From: Betaproteobacteria bacterium
GTDB lineage: Bacteria; Pseudomonadota; Gammaproteobacteria; Burkholderiales; Burkholderiaceae_C
Length of the DNA stretch: 5,255 bases
Assembly: GCA_009922295.1 (NCBI GenBank)
Contig: RFWA01000196.1
Span: forward strand, 1-5,255
Direction: 5' to 3'
The notes under the pieces are model-generated. The model had not been told where the DNA came from and ran no database searches. It saw only the letters and a list, made by a program, of their open reading frames with translations. Below, piece after piece: positions 1-5,255 of this stretch. Every line of letters begins with the position of its first letter. The first letter of the stretch is position 1. The position numbers and the translations under genes were made by a program.

Positions 1-18
1 GACGTTTACGTAAACGTC
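1..18. promoter_or_regulatory. Perfect 18-bp palindrome, probable operator (LiuR/MerR-type candidate)
   Basis: The first 18 bases, GACGTTTACGTAAACGTC, are a perfect inverted repeat with two 9-base arms and no spacer. It ends 26 bases before the TTG start of the hydrolase gene and 16 bases before its Shine-Dalgarno sequence, which is where an operator overlapping a promoter would lie. The bases AA follow on the right; if TT precedes it outside the window, the palindrome would be 22 bp. From memory, the TTTACGTAAAC-type core resembles the site proposed for LiuR, a MerR-family regulator of branched-chain amino acid and acyl-CoA catabolism in proteobacteria; this assignment is inference. The site is symmetric, so it may also serve a divergent gene to the left of the window. 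No convincing -35/-10 pair can be assigned because the edge cuts the region. Confidence 0.65.
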
Positions 19-34
19 AATTATCCCGCAATTC

Positions 35-39
35 AGGAG
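35..39 (+). promoter_or_regulatory. Ribosome binding site deciding a TTG start
   Basis: AGGAG at 35-39 is a near-consensus Shine-Dalgarno sequence, separated by five bases from the TTG codon at 45. There is no ATG or GTG at the right distance, so this site is the reason for choosing the rare TTG start of the metallo-beta-lactamase-fold gene. Confidence 0.8.
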
Positions 40-44
40 CACCA

Positions 45-1145
45 TTGAACGAACTGGAAAAACAGCTGCACTACCCGTTTGGCGATGCCCTGCCTGCGCC
101 GGGCGCCGCGATGCTTGTAGCACCCGGCGTCAAATGGATCCGCATGTCGCTGCCTTTCGCCCTCAACCACATCAACCTGTGGTTGCTGCGCGACGAATTG
201 GACGGTGTGCAAGGATGGAGCGTGGTGGATTGCTGCATCAGCAATGACGCCGCCCGCGCCCAGTGGGAACAGATTTTTAACCAGGAACTTGACGGCCTGC
301 CGATCCTGCGGGTGATCGTGACCCACATGCACCCTGACCATGTGGGCCTTGCGCACTGGCTGTGCGAGCGCTGGCAGGCGCCGCTGTGGATCAGTGCCAC
401 CGACTACTGCATGGCGCGCATCGGCACTCTGGGACCAACCGGTTTCGGGGGCGAATCGGCTGCCGCCTTTTTTGCCCGGCATGGGCTTAACGATCCGGAC
501 GCGATGGAACAGGTAGCGGCCCGCTCCACTTACTTTCCTTCGCTGGTGCCCTCCATGCCCAACCAGTACCGCCGGATGCAGGACGGCGACACCCTGAGCG
601 TTGGCGGCCACCACTGGCAGTGCATCAGCGGCTATGGCCACGCGCCAGAGCACATCTCTCTGCATTGCGCCGAGCTCGGGCTGCTGATCGGCGGCGACAT
701 GATGCTGCCGCGTATCTCTACCAACGTCAGCGTCTACGACCAGGAACCCGAGGCCAACCCGCTGCGCCAGTTTCTGGACTCGATCGACCGCTTCCGCTCC
801 CTCGACGCCCAGACCCTGACACTGCCCTCGCACGGCAAGCCCTTTACAGGCCTGTACCGGCGGATCGACCAGTTGCACGCGCACCATGCCGAGCGCTTGG
901 CCGAGGTGCTGGCGGCATGTGACGAGCGGCCCTGTAGTGCCGCCGAGGTGCTGCCCGTGCTGTTCAAGCGTGCGCTCGATCTGCATCAGACGACGTTTGC
1001 GATGGGCGAATCGATTGCCCATTTGCACCTGCTCTGGCACGACGGCCGACTGCAGCGCCGCGTCAGTGACGATGGCATCTACCGCTTCTCGTCCCGAACC
1101 GCCACCGCAGCAGCGGGCCCGGCCGATCAGGCCCATGCCACCTGA
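45..1145 (+). CDS. Metallo-beta-lactamase-fold hydrolase
   Basis: A complete 366-residue cytosolic protein of the metallo-beta-lactamase superfamily, with no signal peptide or membrane segment. The metal-binding signature is intact: H94-x-H96-x-D98-H99 (THMHPDH), H199 in GYGHAPEH, D218 in GGDMM and H263 in PSHGKPF, as expected for a dinuclear (usually zinc) hydrolase of the glyoxalase II-like branch. The catalytic fold covers about residues 25-270. The remaining C-terminal 80 residues look helical and probably form the winged-helix-like extension found in many of these larger enzymes. Start is TTG at 45, supported by AGGAG at 35-39. The gene follows a palindromic operator candidate and overlaps the possible start of the transporter gene. 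The substrate cannot be read from the sequence; a thioester such as an acyl-CoA is a guess prompted by the LiuR-like site. Family assignment is firm, specific function is not. Confidence 0.9.
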   Translation: MNELEKQLHYPFGDALPAPGAAMLVAPGVKWIRMSLPFALNHINLWLLRDELDGVQGWSVVDCCISNDAARAQWEQIFNQELDGLPILRVIVTHMHPDHVGLAHWLCERWQAPLWISATDYCMARIGTLGPTGFGGESAAAFFARHGLNDPDAMEQVAARSTYFPSLVPSMPNQYRRMQDGDTLSVGGHHWQCISGYGHAPEHISLHCAELGLLIGGDMMLPRISTNVSVYDQEPEANPLRQFLDSIDRFRSLDAQTLTLPSHGKPFTGLYRRIDQLHAHHAERLAEVLAACDERPCSAAEVLPVLFKRALDLHQTTFAMGESIAHLHLLWHDGRLQRRVSDDGIYRFSSRTATAAAGPADQAHAT

Positions 1146-2106
1146 ACGGTCCCAGCCCGGACCGCCGCGCCCCGGGCTGGGACACTGGCAGCGTCGCATT
1201 CATGCTGTTGTGCAGCGATACACGCTGCACTTGCCCGACGCCACCCGTGGCCTGATTTGGGCGGCAGCGGCCGGGTTGCTGTTCACCTTCCTCAACGTGT
1301 TGATGCGCCTGCTGGCGATGCGCATCGACCCGTTTCAGATCCAATTTTTGCGCTATCTCTTCGGACTGTTGGTGCTGCTGCCCATGGTTTGGGCCGGTGG
1401 CATGGCGGCTTACCGACCGCAACAGGTCGTGGGCCAGTTTGCCCGCGGCGCACTGCACACGGTGGCCATGTGCCTGTGGTTTTTGGCACTGCCGCACATT
1501 TCGCTGGCCGATACAACTGCCATCAGCTTCACTACGCCACTGTTCATCATGCTCGGCGCCTATGTTTTTTTCAAGGAGCCGATGCGCTGGGACCGTTGGC
1601 TGGCCACGCTGCTGGGCTTCATCGGCGTCCTGATTGTGGTGGGTCCCAAACTGGCGGCCGGCTCGGGCGGCAATGGCTTCTACCACCTGACGATGTTGGG
1701 CTCGGCGCCACTGTTTGCCGCCTCTTTTTTGGTGACTAAGGCACTGACTCGCTATGAAAACACCGGCACCATCCTGCTTTGGCAGACCATCACGGTGTCG
1801 CTGTTCAGTCTGCCCTTGGCGCTGATCAACTGGCAGCCGCCGACCGCCATGGAGTGGCTGATCTTTCTGGTCTGCGGTGCGCTGGGTAGCGCGAGCCACT
1901 ACTGCCTGACTCGCTCGCTCCTGTCAGCCGACATTTCAGCCACCCAGTCGGCCAAGTTTCTAGAGCTGGTGTGGGCTGCAATCATGGGTTGGCTCGTGTT
2001 CAGCGATGTGCCGGCACTCAACACCATCGCCGGTGGCCTGCTGATCAGCGTAGCCACGGTCTGGGTAGCGAGACGCGAGGCGCGCCAGAAGGCCACCAGC
2101 CCTTAA
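1135..2106 (+). CDS. DMT-superfamily (EamA) transporter, ten membrane segments
   Basis: An inner-membrane protein of 323 residues from ATG 1135, or 298 from GTG 1210. Two EamA repeats are visible, roughly residues 38-170 and 184-312 in the long form, each with about five hydrophobic helices. Typical marks are FLRYLFGLLVLLP after the first helix, the FKEP segment at 146-149 closing helix four of repeat one, and a matching LVFSDVP segment in repeat two. The C-terminus is short and basic (ARREARQK), fitting a cytoplasmic tail. Such proteins export or import small metabolites such as amino acids or nucleotide derivatives; the substrate cannot be told from sequence. ATG 1135 overlaps the hydrolase stop by 11 bases with only a weak AGG upstream. 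Residues 1-35 are polar, Pro/Arg-rich and contain the stem-loop, so GTG 1210 remains a real alternative. No separate promoter is seen; co-transcription with the hydrolase is likely. Confidence 0.88.
   Translation: MPPERSQPGPPRPGLGHWQRRIHAVVQRYTLHLPDATRGLIWAAAAGLLFTFLNVLMRLLAMRIDPFQIQFLRYLFGLLVLLPMVWAGGMAAYRPQQVVGQFARGALHTVAMCLWFLALPHISLADTTAISFTTPLFIMLGAYVFFKEPMRWDRWLATLLGFIGVLIVVGPKLAAGSGGNGFYHLTMLGSAPLFAASFLVTKALTRYENTGTILLWQTITVSLFSLPLALINWQPPTAMEWLIFLVCGALGSASHYCLTRSLLSADISATQSAKFLELVWAAIMGWLVFSDVPALNTIAGGLLISVATVWVARREARQKATSP
1149..1183 (+). repeat. Perfect 12-bp stem-loop at the hydrolase/transporter junction
   Basis: GTCCCAGCCCGG (1149-1160) and CCGGGCTGGGAC (1172-1183) are exact reverse complements separated by an 11-base loop, starting three bases after the hydrolase stop codon. 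The stem is very GC-rich and should be stable in RNA. No run of T follows, so it is not a standard intrinsic terminator; it may be an mRNA processing or stabilising element, a weak attenuator, or a structure hindering the transporter start. It lies inside the transporter reading frame if ATG 1135 is used, and upstream of it if GTG 1210 is used. Confidence 0.7.
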
Positions 2107-3002
2107 AGCCAGCGCGGGATGGCCTCGTCCTTAAGCTGCCCGCGAAGGCTGGCGTAGTCGGGTACCACGGCGCGCACGGTGTCCCAGAAGCGCGGGCTGT
2201 GGTCCATCACCCGCAGGTGGCTGAGCTCGTGCACCACCACGTAATCGATTACTGCCAGCCTGAAGTGAATCAGGCGCCAGTGCAGCCGGATCGAACCATC
2301 AACCCGGGCGCTGCCCCAGCGCGTGCCAGCACTGCTGAGTGTGAGCTTGCGCCACTGGACCTGCAACAGCGGCGCAAAGTGGTCGAGCCGCTGCTGGAAC
2401 AGGGTCTTGGCCTGGCGCATCAGCCACGCCTGCACCGCGTCGCGAATCTGCTCCGGAGCGGCAGCCTGCGGCAGTGACAGTTGCAGGCATTGCGTGCCGT
2501 CGGTACCAGGCAGCAGCGCTCCCCCCACTGCAGCAAACGCATGGCTCGGATCTATGACCAGCCGCACGGTCTGGCCCAGAAAAGGCAGGCTCGCGCCGTC
2601 CCGCCAGTCGATGCTGTTGGCCTGCAAGCGCTCTTGTCGCGCACGGGTTTCGGCCAGCTTGCGCAAGACCCAGCCCGATTTTTCGGCCAGCGCGGCGTCC
2701 ACCTGGTAAAGCGGCGTCCACTTGGGCGCACTAACCACCAGCCCATCAGGCCCGACCGAAAAACCAATGGTGCGGCGCTTGCCGCGCTTGAGTTGGAAGC
2801 CCACCAGGGCCTCCCCGAGCCGAGCCTCGCGGTTGGCCAGCGGATGCTGGAACCGCGCTGGCGCCGTGACGGCCTCCAGCGTGGCACCGGGCTGATAGGG
2901 CTTTTTAGCTACAGATTCAATAGCTATAAATTCAGTATTGACGGGGGCTGGCGAGGTATTTGGCTCAAAAAGATCAAGCGTGTAACGCAACAGCGGATGC
3001 AT
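2103..3002 (-). CDS. YgjP/COG1451-type zinc metallopeptidase (M48-like, DUF45)
   Basis: A 299-residue protein whose C-terminal half carries the hallmarks of the YgjP family: a TRWGSA motif at 227-232, then VVHELSHLRVMDHSPRFW with zinc-binding H258-E259-x-x-H262 and the third ligand H268. E259 would be the catalytic base. The central part (about residues 65-215) with LKRGKRRTIGFSV and the GWVLRKL helix matches the usual family N-domain. The family Cys after TRWGS is Ala here. Residues 1-60 form a variable, Pro/Ala-rich leader with an AT-rich stretch treated separately. No signal peptide is apparent, so a cytosolic protein is likely; the physiological role of the family is poorly known. I chose ATG 3002, ten bases after the plsC stop; an in-frame ATG at 3056 would add 18 residues but overlap plsC by 44 bases. 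No strong Shine-Dalgarno is seen, suggesting coupling to plsC. Its stop overlaps that of the convergent transporter gene. Confidence 0.88.
   Translation of the reverse strand: MHPLLRYTLDLFEPNTSPAPVNTEFIAIESVAKKPYQPGATLEAVTAPARFQHPLANREARLGEALVGFQLKRGKRRTIGFSVGPDGLVVSAPKWTPLYQVDAALAEKSGWVLRKLAETRARQERLQANSIDWRDGASLPFLGQTVRLVIDPSHAFAAVGGALLPGTDGTQCLQLSLPQAAAPEQIRDAVQAWLMRQAKTLFQQRLDHFAPLLQVQWRKLTLSSAGTRWGSARVDGSIRLHWRLIHFRLAVIDYVVVHELSHLRVMDHSPRFWDTVRAVVPDYASLRGQLKDEAIPRWL
2901..2936 (-). other. AT-rich insert-like segment inside the metallopeptidase gene
   Basis: This stretch encodes residues 23-34 (TEFIAIESVAKK) in the leader of the metallopeptidase. It is strikingly AT-rich in a GC-rich gene and contains two copies of the self-complementary hexamer TAGCTA (2906-2911 and 2921-2926). 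Comamonadaceae genomes carry short dispersed repeats rich in TAGCTA-like words, recalled from general knowledge; a fragment of such a repeat captured in frame would explain it. The identity as a repeat is inference only. Confidence 0.35.
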
Positions 3003-3012
3003 GCTTGGGGAC

Positions 3013-3747
3013 TCAGTGGTACGCCTCGGGGTCGATGCGGCGCATCTCGGCCTCAATCCAGGCCTCCGCCTCTCGCATCAGCGCCTTGGGTTCGCGGCCA
3101 ACGCTGGCGATGGGCGGGCCGATCGACACGTCCACCACACCGGGCGACTTGATAAAACCCTTGCGCGGCCAACAGCGGGCTGACGCCACCGCGATCGGAA
3201 TCACCGGCGCACCAGTGTCTACCGCCAGTCGGGTGCCCGCCGTCTGGTAGGTGCCCTTCTCGCCGCGCGCCATTCGGGTGCCTTCCGGAAACATGATGAT
3301 CCAGACCCCCTGCCCAAGCAACGTCTTACCTTGGCTGACGACATGCTTGAGCGCCTGGGCACGGGACTCGCGGTCAATGTGAATCATGTCCAAACGCGCC
3401 ATCGACCAGCCAAAAAAAGGAATCTTCAACAGTTCGCGCTTGAACACAAAGGCCAGTGGGTGCGGCATCAGTGTGGGCAACAACAGTGTTTCCAGCGTCG
3501 ACTGGTGTTTAACCAGCAGGATCGCGGGGCTGGCGGCGCCATCGGGCAGGTTGGCCATGCCATGAACTTGGAACCGCACTCCAAGGATCACGCGCGTGCC
3601 CCACATCACGACCCGCATCCAATTGACGGCAAACCACCACAAGGGCGCGCCGCGCACACGCAGTGACAACAGCACCACCCCGATGCCCCAGGGTATGACG
3701 GTGACGAGCATCCACCCCATGTGCAGGATGGAGCGGATCAAATTCAT
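3013..3747 (-). CDS. plsC: 1-acyl-sn-glycerol-3-phosphate acyltransferase
   Basis: A 244-residue membrane-bound acyltransferase of the PlsC/LPLAT family, which acylates position 2 of lysophosphatidic acid to give phosphatidic acid, the precursor of membrane phospholipids. A hydrophobic N-terminal segment (about residues 8-29) should anchor it in the inner membrane, with a second hydrophobic stretch near 40-58. Motif I is H81-QSTL-E86, the HX4E variant of the usual HX4D; motif II is represented around GWSMARLDMIHIDR (113-126); motif III is FPEGTR (153-158), binding the glycerol phosphate; motif IV is PVIPIAV (181-187). Length is typical. ATG 3747 lies two bases after the gmhB stop (TGA CC ATG); an in-frame TTG at 3753 would add two residues and overlap that stop. 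The absence of a clear Shine-Dalgarno suggests translational coupling to gmhB. A paralogue with another acceptor cannot be excluded. Confidence 0.92.
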   Translation of the reverse strand: MNLIRSILHMGWMLVTVIPWGIGVVLLSLRVRGAPLWWFAVNWMRVVMWGTRVILGVRFQVHGMANLPDGAASPAILLVKHQSTLETLLLPTLMPHPLAFVFKRELLKIPFFGWSMARLDMIHIDRESRAQALKHVVSQGKTLLGQGVWIIMFPEGTRMARGEKGTYQTAGTRLAVDTGAPVIPIAVASARCWPRKGFIKSPGVVDVSIGPPIASVGREPKALMREAEAWIEAEMRRIDPEAYH

Positions 3748-3749
3748 GG

Positions 3750-4304
3750 TCAACGATGACCGCGCGCGATCAGCGCATCGGCAAAAGCGGCGAGATCCTG
3801 GTGCACTTGGGTTGTTGCTGGCAAGGTGTCCGGCAGGCCGCGACGGGCATACATCTCGCCTTTGCCGGTCAACACCAGATGCGGCTCGCAGCCCACAGCC
3901 ATGCCGGCCAGCACATCCCGCGGCGAGTCGCCGACGGCCGGCACCCCCCGCAGGTCCACACCGTAGCGCTCGCCAATCTGCCCAAACAGGCCAGGTTCAG
4001 GCTTGCGGCAGCGGCATCGCTCGTCCGGGCCGTGCGGGCAGTAAAACACAGCGTCGACCCGGCCCCCCACAGCGGCCAGCATGCGGTGCATCTTGGCGTG
4101 CATGGCGTTGAGCGTGGACACATCGAACAGGCCGCGGCCCAGTCCCGACTGGTTGGAGGCCACCACCACATGCCAGCCGGCGTGGTTGAGCCGGGCCACG
4201 GCCTCCAGCGCACCCGGCAGCGGCGTCCATTCCTCGGGCGATTTCACGTAGTCGGCGCTGTCTTCGTTGAGGGTGCCATCGCGGTCAAGGATCACGAGTT
4301 TCAT
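3750..4304 (-). CDS. gmhB: D-glycero-beta-D-manno-heptose 1,7-bisphosphate 7-phosphatase
   Basis: A 184-residue cytosolic HAD-superfamily phosphatase that removes the 7-phosphate from heptose 1,7-bisphosphate during synthesis of ADP-heptose for the LPS inner core. HAD motif I is D7-R-D9-G-T with the nucleophile and acid/base aspartates; motif II is the Ser of ASNQSG (S50); motif III is K101 in CRKPEPG; motif IV is GDSPRD with D126 and D130. The structural zinc site that marks GmhB is complete: C89 and H91 (CPH), C97 and C99 (CRC). Length is normal. ATG 4304 follows the glyS stop by nine bases, and TGAGG overlapping that stop provides its ribosome site. The family also includes histidinol-phosphate phosphatases, but the zinc loop and the glyS/plsC neighbourhood favour GmhB. 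No other heptose gene is in the window. Confidence 0.93.
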   Translation of the reverse strand: MKLVILDRDGTLNEDSADYVKSPEEWTPLPGALEAVARLNHAGWHVVVASNQSGLGRGLFDVSTLNAMHAKMHRMLAAVGGRVDAVFYCPHGPDERCRCRKPEPGLFGQIGERYGVDLRGVPAVGDSPRDVLAGMAVGCEPHLVLTGKGEMYARRGLPDTLPATTQVHQDLAAFADALIARGHR

Positions 4305-4311
4305 GCGGGCG

Positions 4312-4316
4312 CCTCA
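4312..4316 (-). promoter_or_regulatory. Ribosome binding site of gmhB overlapping the glyS stop
   Basis: On the minus strand the glyS stop TGA runs into GG, making TGAGG, seven bases before the gmhB ATG. Termination of glyS translation and initiation of gmhB therefore share sequence, a typical arrangement for translational coupling. Confidence 0.6.
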
Positions 4317-5255
4317 GGTTGCCAGCCGCGACAGGTCGGCGACGCGGTTCATCGCCTCGAACAGGCTTTTGAGCAGGCCCTGGCGGTTCAGCCGCAAATC
4401 CATCTCCTCGGCGTTCACCATGACACCATCAAAGAAGTCATCCACCGGCGCACGCAGCGCCGCCAGCGTCTGCAGCGAGCCGGTGTAGTCACCGCCCACG
4501 AACAGCGCCTGCGCCCGGGGCAGCACCGCCTGCATGGCGCTGTACAAGGCCATCTCCGCCGGCTCCTTGAGCAGCACCGGGCTGACATGGGCATCCACCT
4601 CGGCCACTTTTTTGAGGATGTTGCCAATGCGTTTGTTGGCAGCGGCCAGGGCTGACGCCTCGGGCAACTGGGCAAAGGCGCGCACGGCCGCGAGGCGTTT
4701 TGGTATCTCTGACCAGTAACTTAGCCCGCTAGCATGAAGTACAGCCGAGATGTTGGGTCCTTCGTCCTTGTACAAGACCAGTATTCGCTCAACGAAGAAA
4801 CCGCCCAACTCATCTCTTACGAATTGTTCAGTTTTTTCGAGTAAACCCTTGTATGTATCGTATGCAACGTTAATGAGTGGGAATATCTGCAACGCCAGAT
4901 CTGCTTCGACGAGCATTCGAATCACGCCAAGAGCATGCCGGCGCAGCGCAAACGGGTCCTTGTCACCGGTCGGCAGATTGCCGATGCCGAACATGCCCAC
5001 CAGGGTTTCAAGCTTGTCGGCTAGGGCTACCACCACGCCAACAGGGTTGGTGGGCAAGTGATCGCCAGCGAACCGCGGGCAATAGTGGTCGGAGATGGCG
5101 TTGGCAATGTCCTCGCTCAAACCGTCATTGCGTGCGTAGTAGGCGCCCATGGTGCCCTGCAGCTCGGGGAACTCGCCCACCATATCAGTGAGTAGGTCGG
5201 TCTTGGCCAGGCGCGCAGCAAGTACAGCCTTGTCGGCCAGCTCAGCGCCACCGAG
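4314..5255 (-). CDS. glyS: Glycine--tRNA ligase beta subunit, C-terminal part (5' end outside window)
   Basis: The frame is open to the right edge, giving 313 visible residues, a little under half of a normal beta subunit of about 700. With GlyQ it forms the alpha2beta2 bacterial glycyl-tRNA synthetase; the beta subunit carries HD-like and anticodon/tRNA-binding regions. Diagnostic segments are TDMVGEFPELQGTMG near the left of the visible protein, the HD-like ISDHYCPRFAGDHLP, then VALADKLETLVGMFGIG and PTGDKDPFALRRHALG. The C-terminal tRNA-binding domain includes ALAAANKRIGNILKK and ends VDDFFDGVMVNAEE ... RLNRQGLLKSLFEAMNRVADLS. The internal ATG at 5183 is not the start. Protein ends normally with TGA at 4314-4316. 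The stretch coded by about 4699-4925 is unlike the rest in base and codon use and diverges from the usual Comamonadaceae protein, though the frame is intact. It is the most upstream visible gene of the minus-strand operon; glyQ is expected to the right. Confidence 0.97.
   Translation of the reverse strand, partial: LGGAELADKAVLAARLAKTDLLTDMVGEFPELQGTMGAYYARNDGLSEDIANAISDHYCPRFAGDHLPTNPVGVVVALADKLETLVGMFGIGNLPTGDKDPFALRRHALGVIRMLVEADLALQIFPLINVAYDTYKGLLEKTEQFVRDELGGFFVERILVLYKDEGPNISAVLHASGLSYWSEIPKRLAAVRAFAQLPEASALAAANKRIGNILKKVAEVDAHVSPVLLKEPAEMALYSAMQAVLPRAQALFVGGDYTGSLQTLAALRAPVDDFFDGVMVNAEEMDLRLNRQGLLKSLFEAMNRVADLSRLAT
4699..4925 (-). other. Low-GC, rare-codon patch within glyS
   Basis: By hand count, 4741-4920 has 82 G+C of 180 (about 46%), against 43 of 60 at 4501-4560 and 38 of 60 at 5041-5100. 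In the glyS frame the patch uses codons otherwise scarce here, including ATA three times, AGA, TTA, CTA, GGA, ACA, GTA and TCA. The frame stays open, and both flanks return abruptly to C/G-ending codons. It looks like a recombined segment from a lower-GC donor, or a locally relaxed region; boundaries are approximate. Confidence 0.6.

Noticed and set aside
33..1199. 388-codon open frame on the minus strand opposite the hydrolase gene
   Set aside because: It is rich in Gln, Arg, His and Val without recognisable domains, as expected for the antisense of a GC-rich gene; the plus-strand protein has full catalytic motifs.
1565..1571. Run of seven T in the transporter gene as a possible slippage or frameshift site
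   Set aside because: It encodes the conserved VFFKEP segment in the correct frame and the protein continues normally; no alternative product is evident.
1063..1899. 278-codon open frame on the minus strand opposite the transporter
   Set aside because: The composition is that of an antisense shadow (many Gln, His and Arg); the plus strand encodes clear membrane helices.
3413..3419. Run of seven A (plus strand) in plsC as a possible frameshift
   Set aside because: The frame is intact across it (PFFGW) and all PlsC motifs are in one frame.
3756..4655. 299-codon open frame on the plus strand across gmhB and glyS
   Set aside because: It spans two well-supported genes on the other strand, has no family features, and reads as His/Gln/Arg-rich shadow sequence.
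4314..5183. glyS starting at the internal ATG 5183
   Set aside because: The same frame stays open to 5255 and encodes conserved glyS sequence (DKAVLAARLAKTDLLTDM), so the true start is outside the window.

Overview
The window reads as ordinary chromosomal DNA of a betaproteobacterium, most likely a member of the Comamonadaceae (Rhodoferax/Polaromonas/Acidovorax type). This rests on the high-GC, C/G-ending codon use of most genes, the style of the proteins, and the gene order glyS - gmhB - plsC - YgjP-type metallopeptidase, which I recall as common in that family. No database search was possible, so the genus is not claimed.

There are two opposing transcription units. On the plus strand, a perfect 18-bp palindrome at the very left edge (1-18) stands just upstream of a metallo-beta-lactamase-fold hydrolase gene. 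That gene starts at TTG 45 behind a strong Shine-Dalgarno sequence. A 10-TM drug/metabolite-type (EamA) transporter follows, its first possible start overlapping the hydrolase stop. A perfect 12-bp stem-loop lies exactly at this junction.

On the minus strand, reading right to left, a tightly packed operon runs: glyS (glycyl-tRNA synthetase beta subunit, 5' end outside the window), gmhB (heptose bisphosphate phosphatase for LPS core synthesis), plsC (1-acylglycerol-3-phosphate acyltransferase) and a YgjP/M48-like zinc metallopeptidase. Gaps between the genes are only 9, 2 and 10 bases, which points to co-transcription and translational coupling. The operon joins translation (glyS) with envelope lipid and LPS supply (plsC, gmhB). 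The two units meet tail to tail with overlapping stop codons (TTAA, 2103-2106), leaving no room for an ordinary terminator.

Coding density is essentially complete; no gene-free stretch of 300 bases exists. No RNA gene, IS element, CRISPR array or phage gene is seen. The unusual points are the edge palindrome (possible LiuR/MerR-type operator), the junction hairpin, an AT-rich in-frame insert-like patch in the metallopeptidase, and a strongly atypical low-GC, rare-codon patch inside glyS that suggests a mosaic allele. I do not see convincing evidence for a wholly new biological system here.
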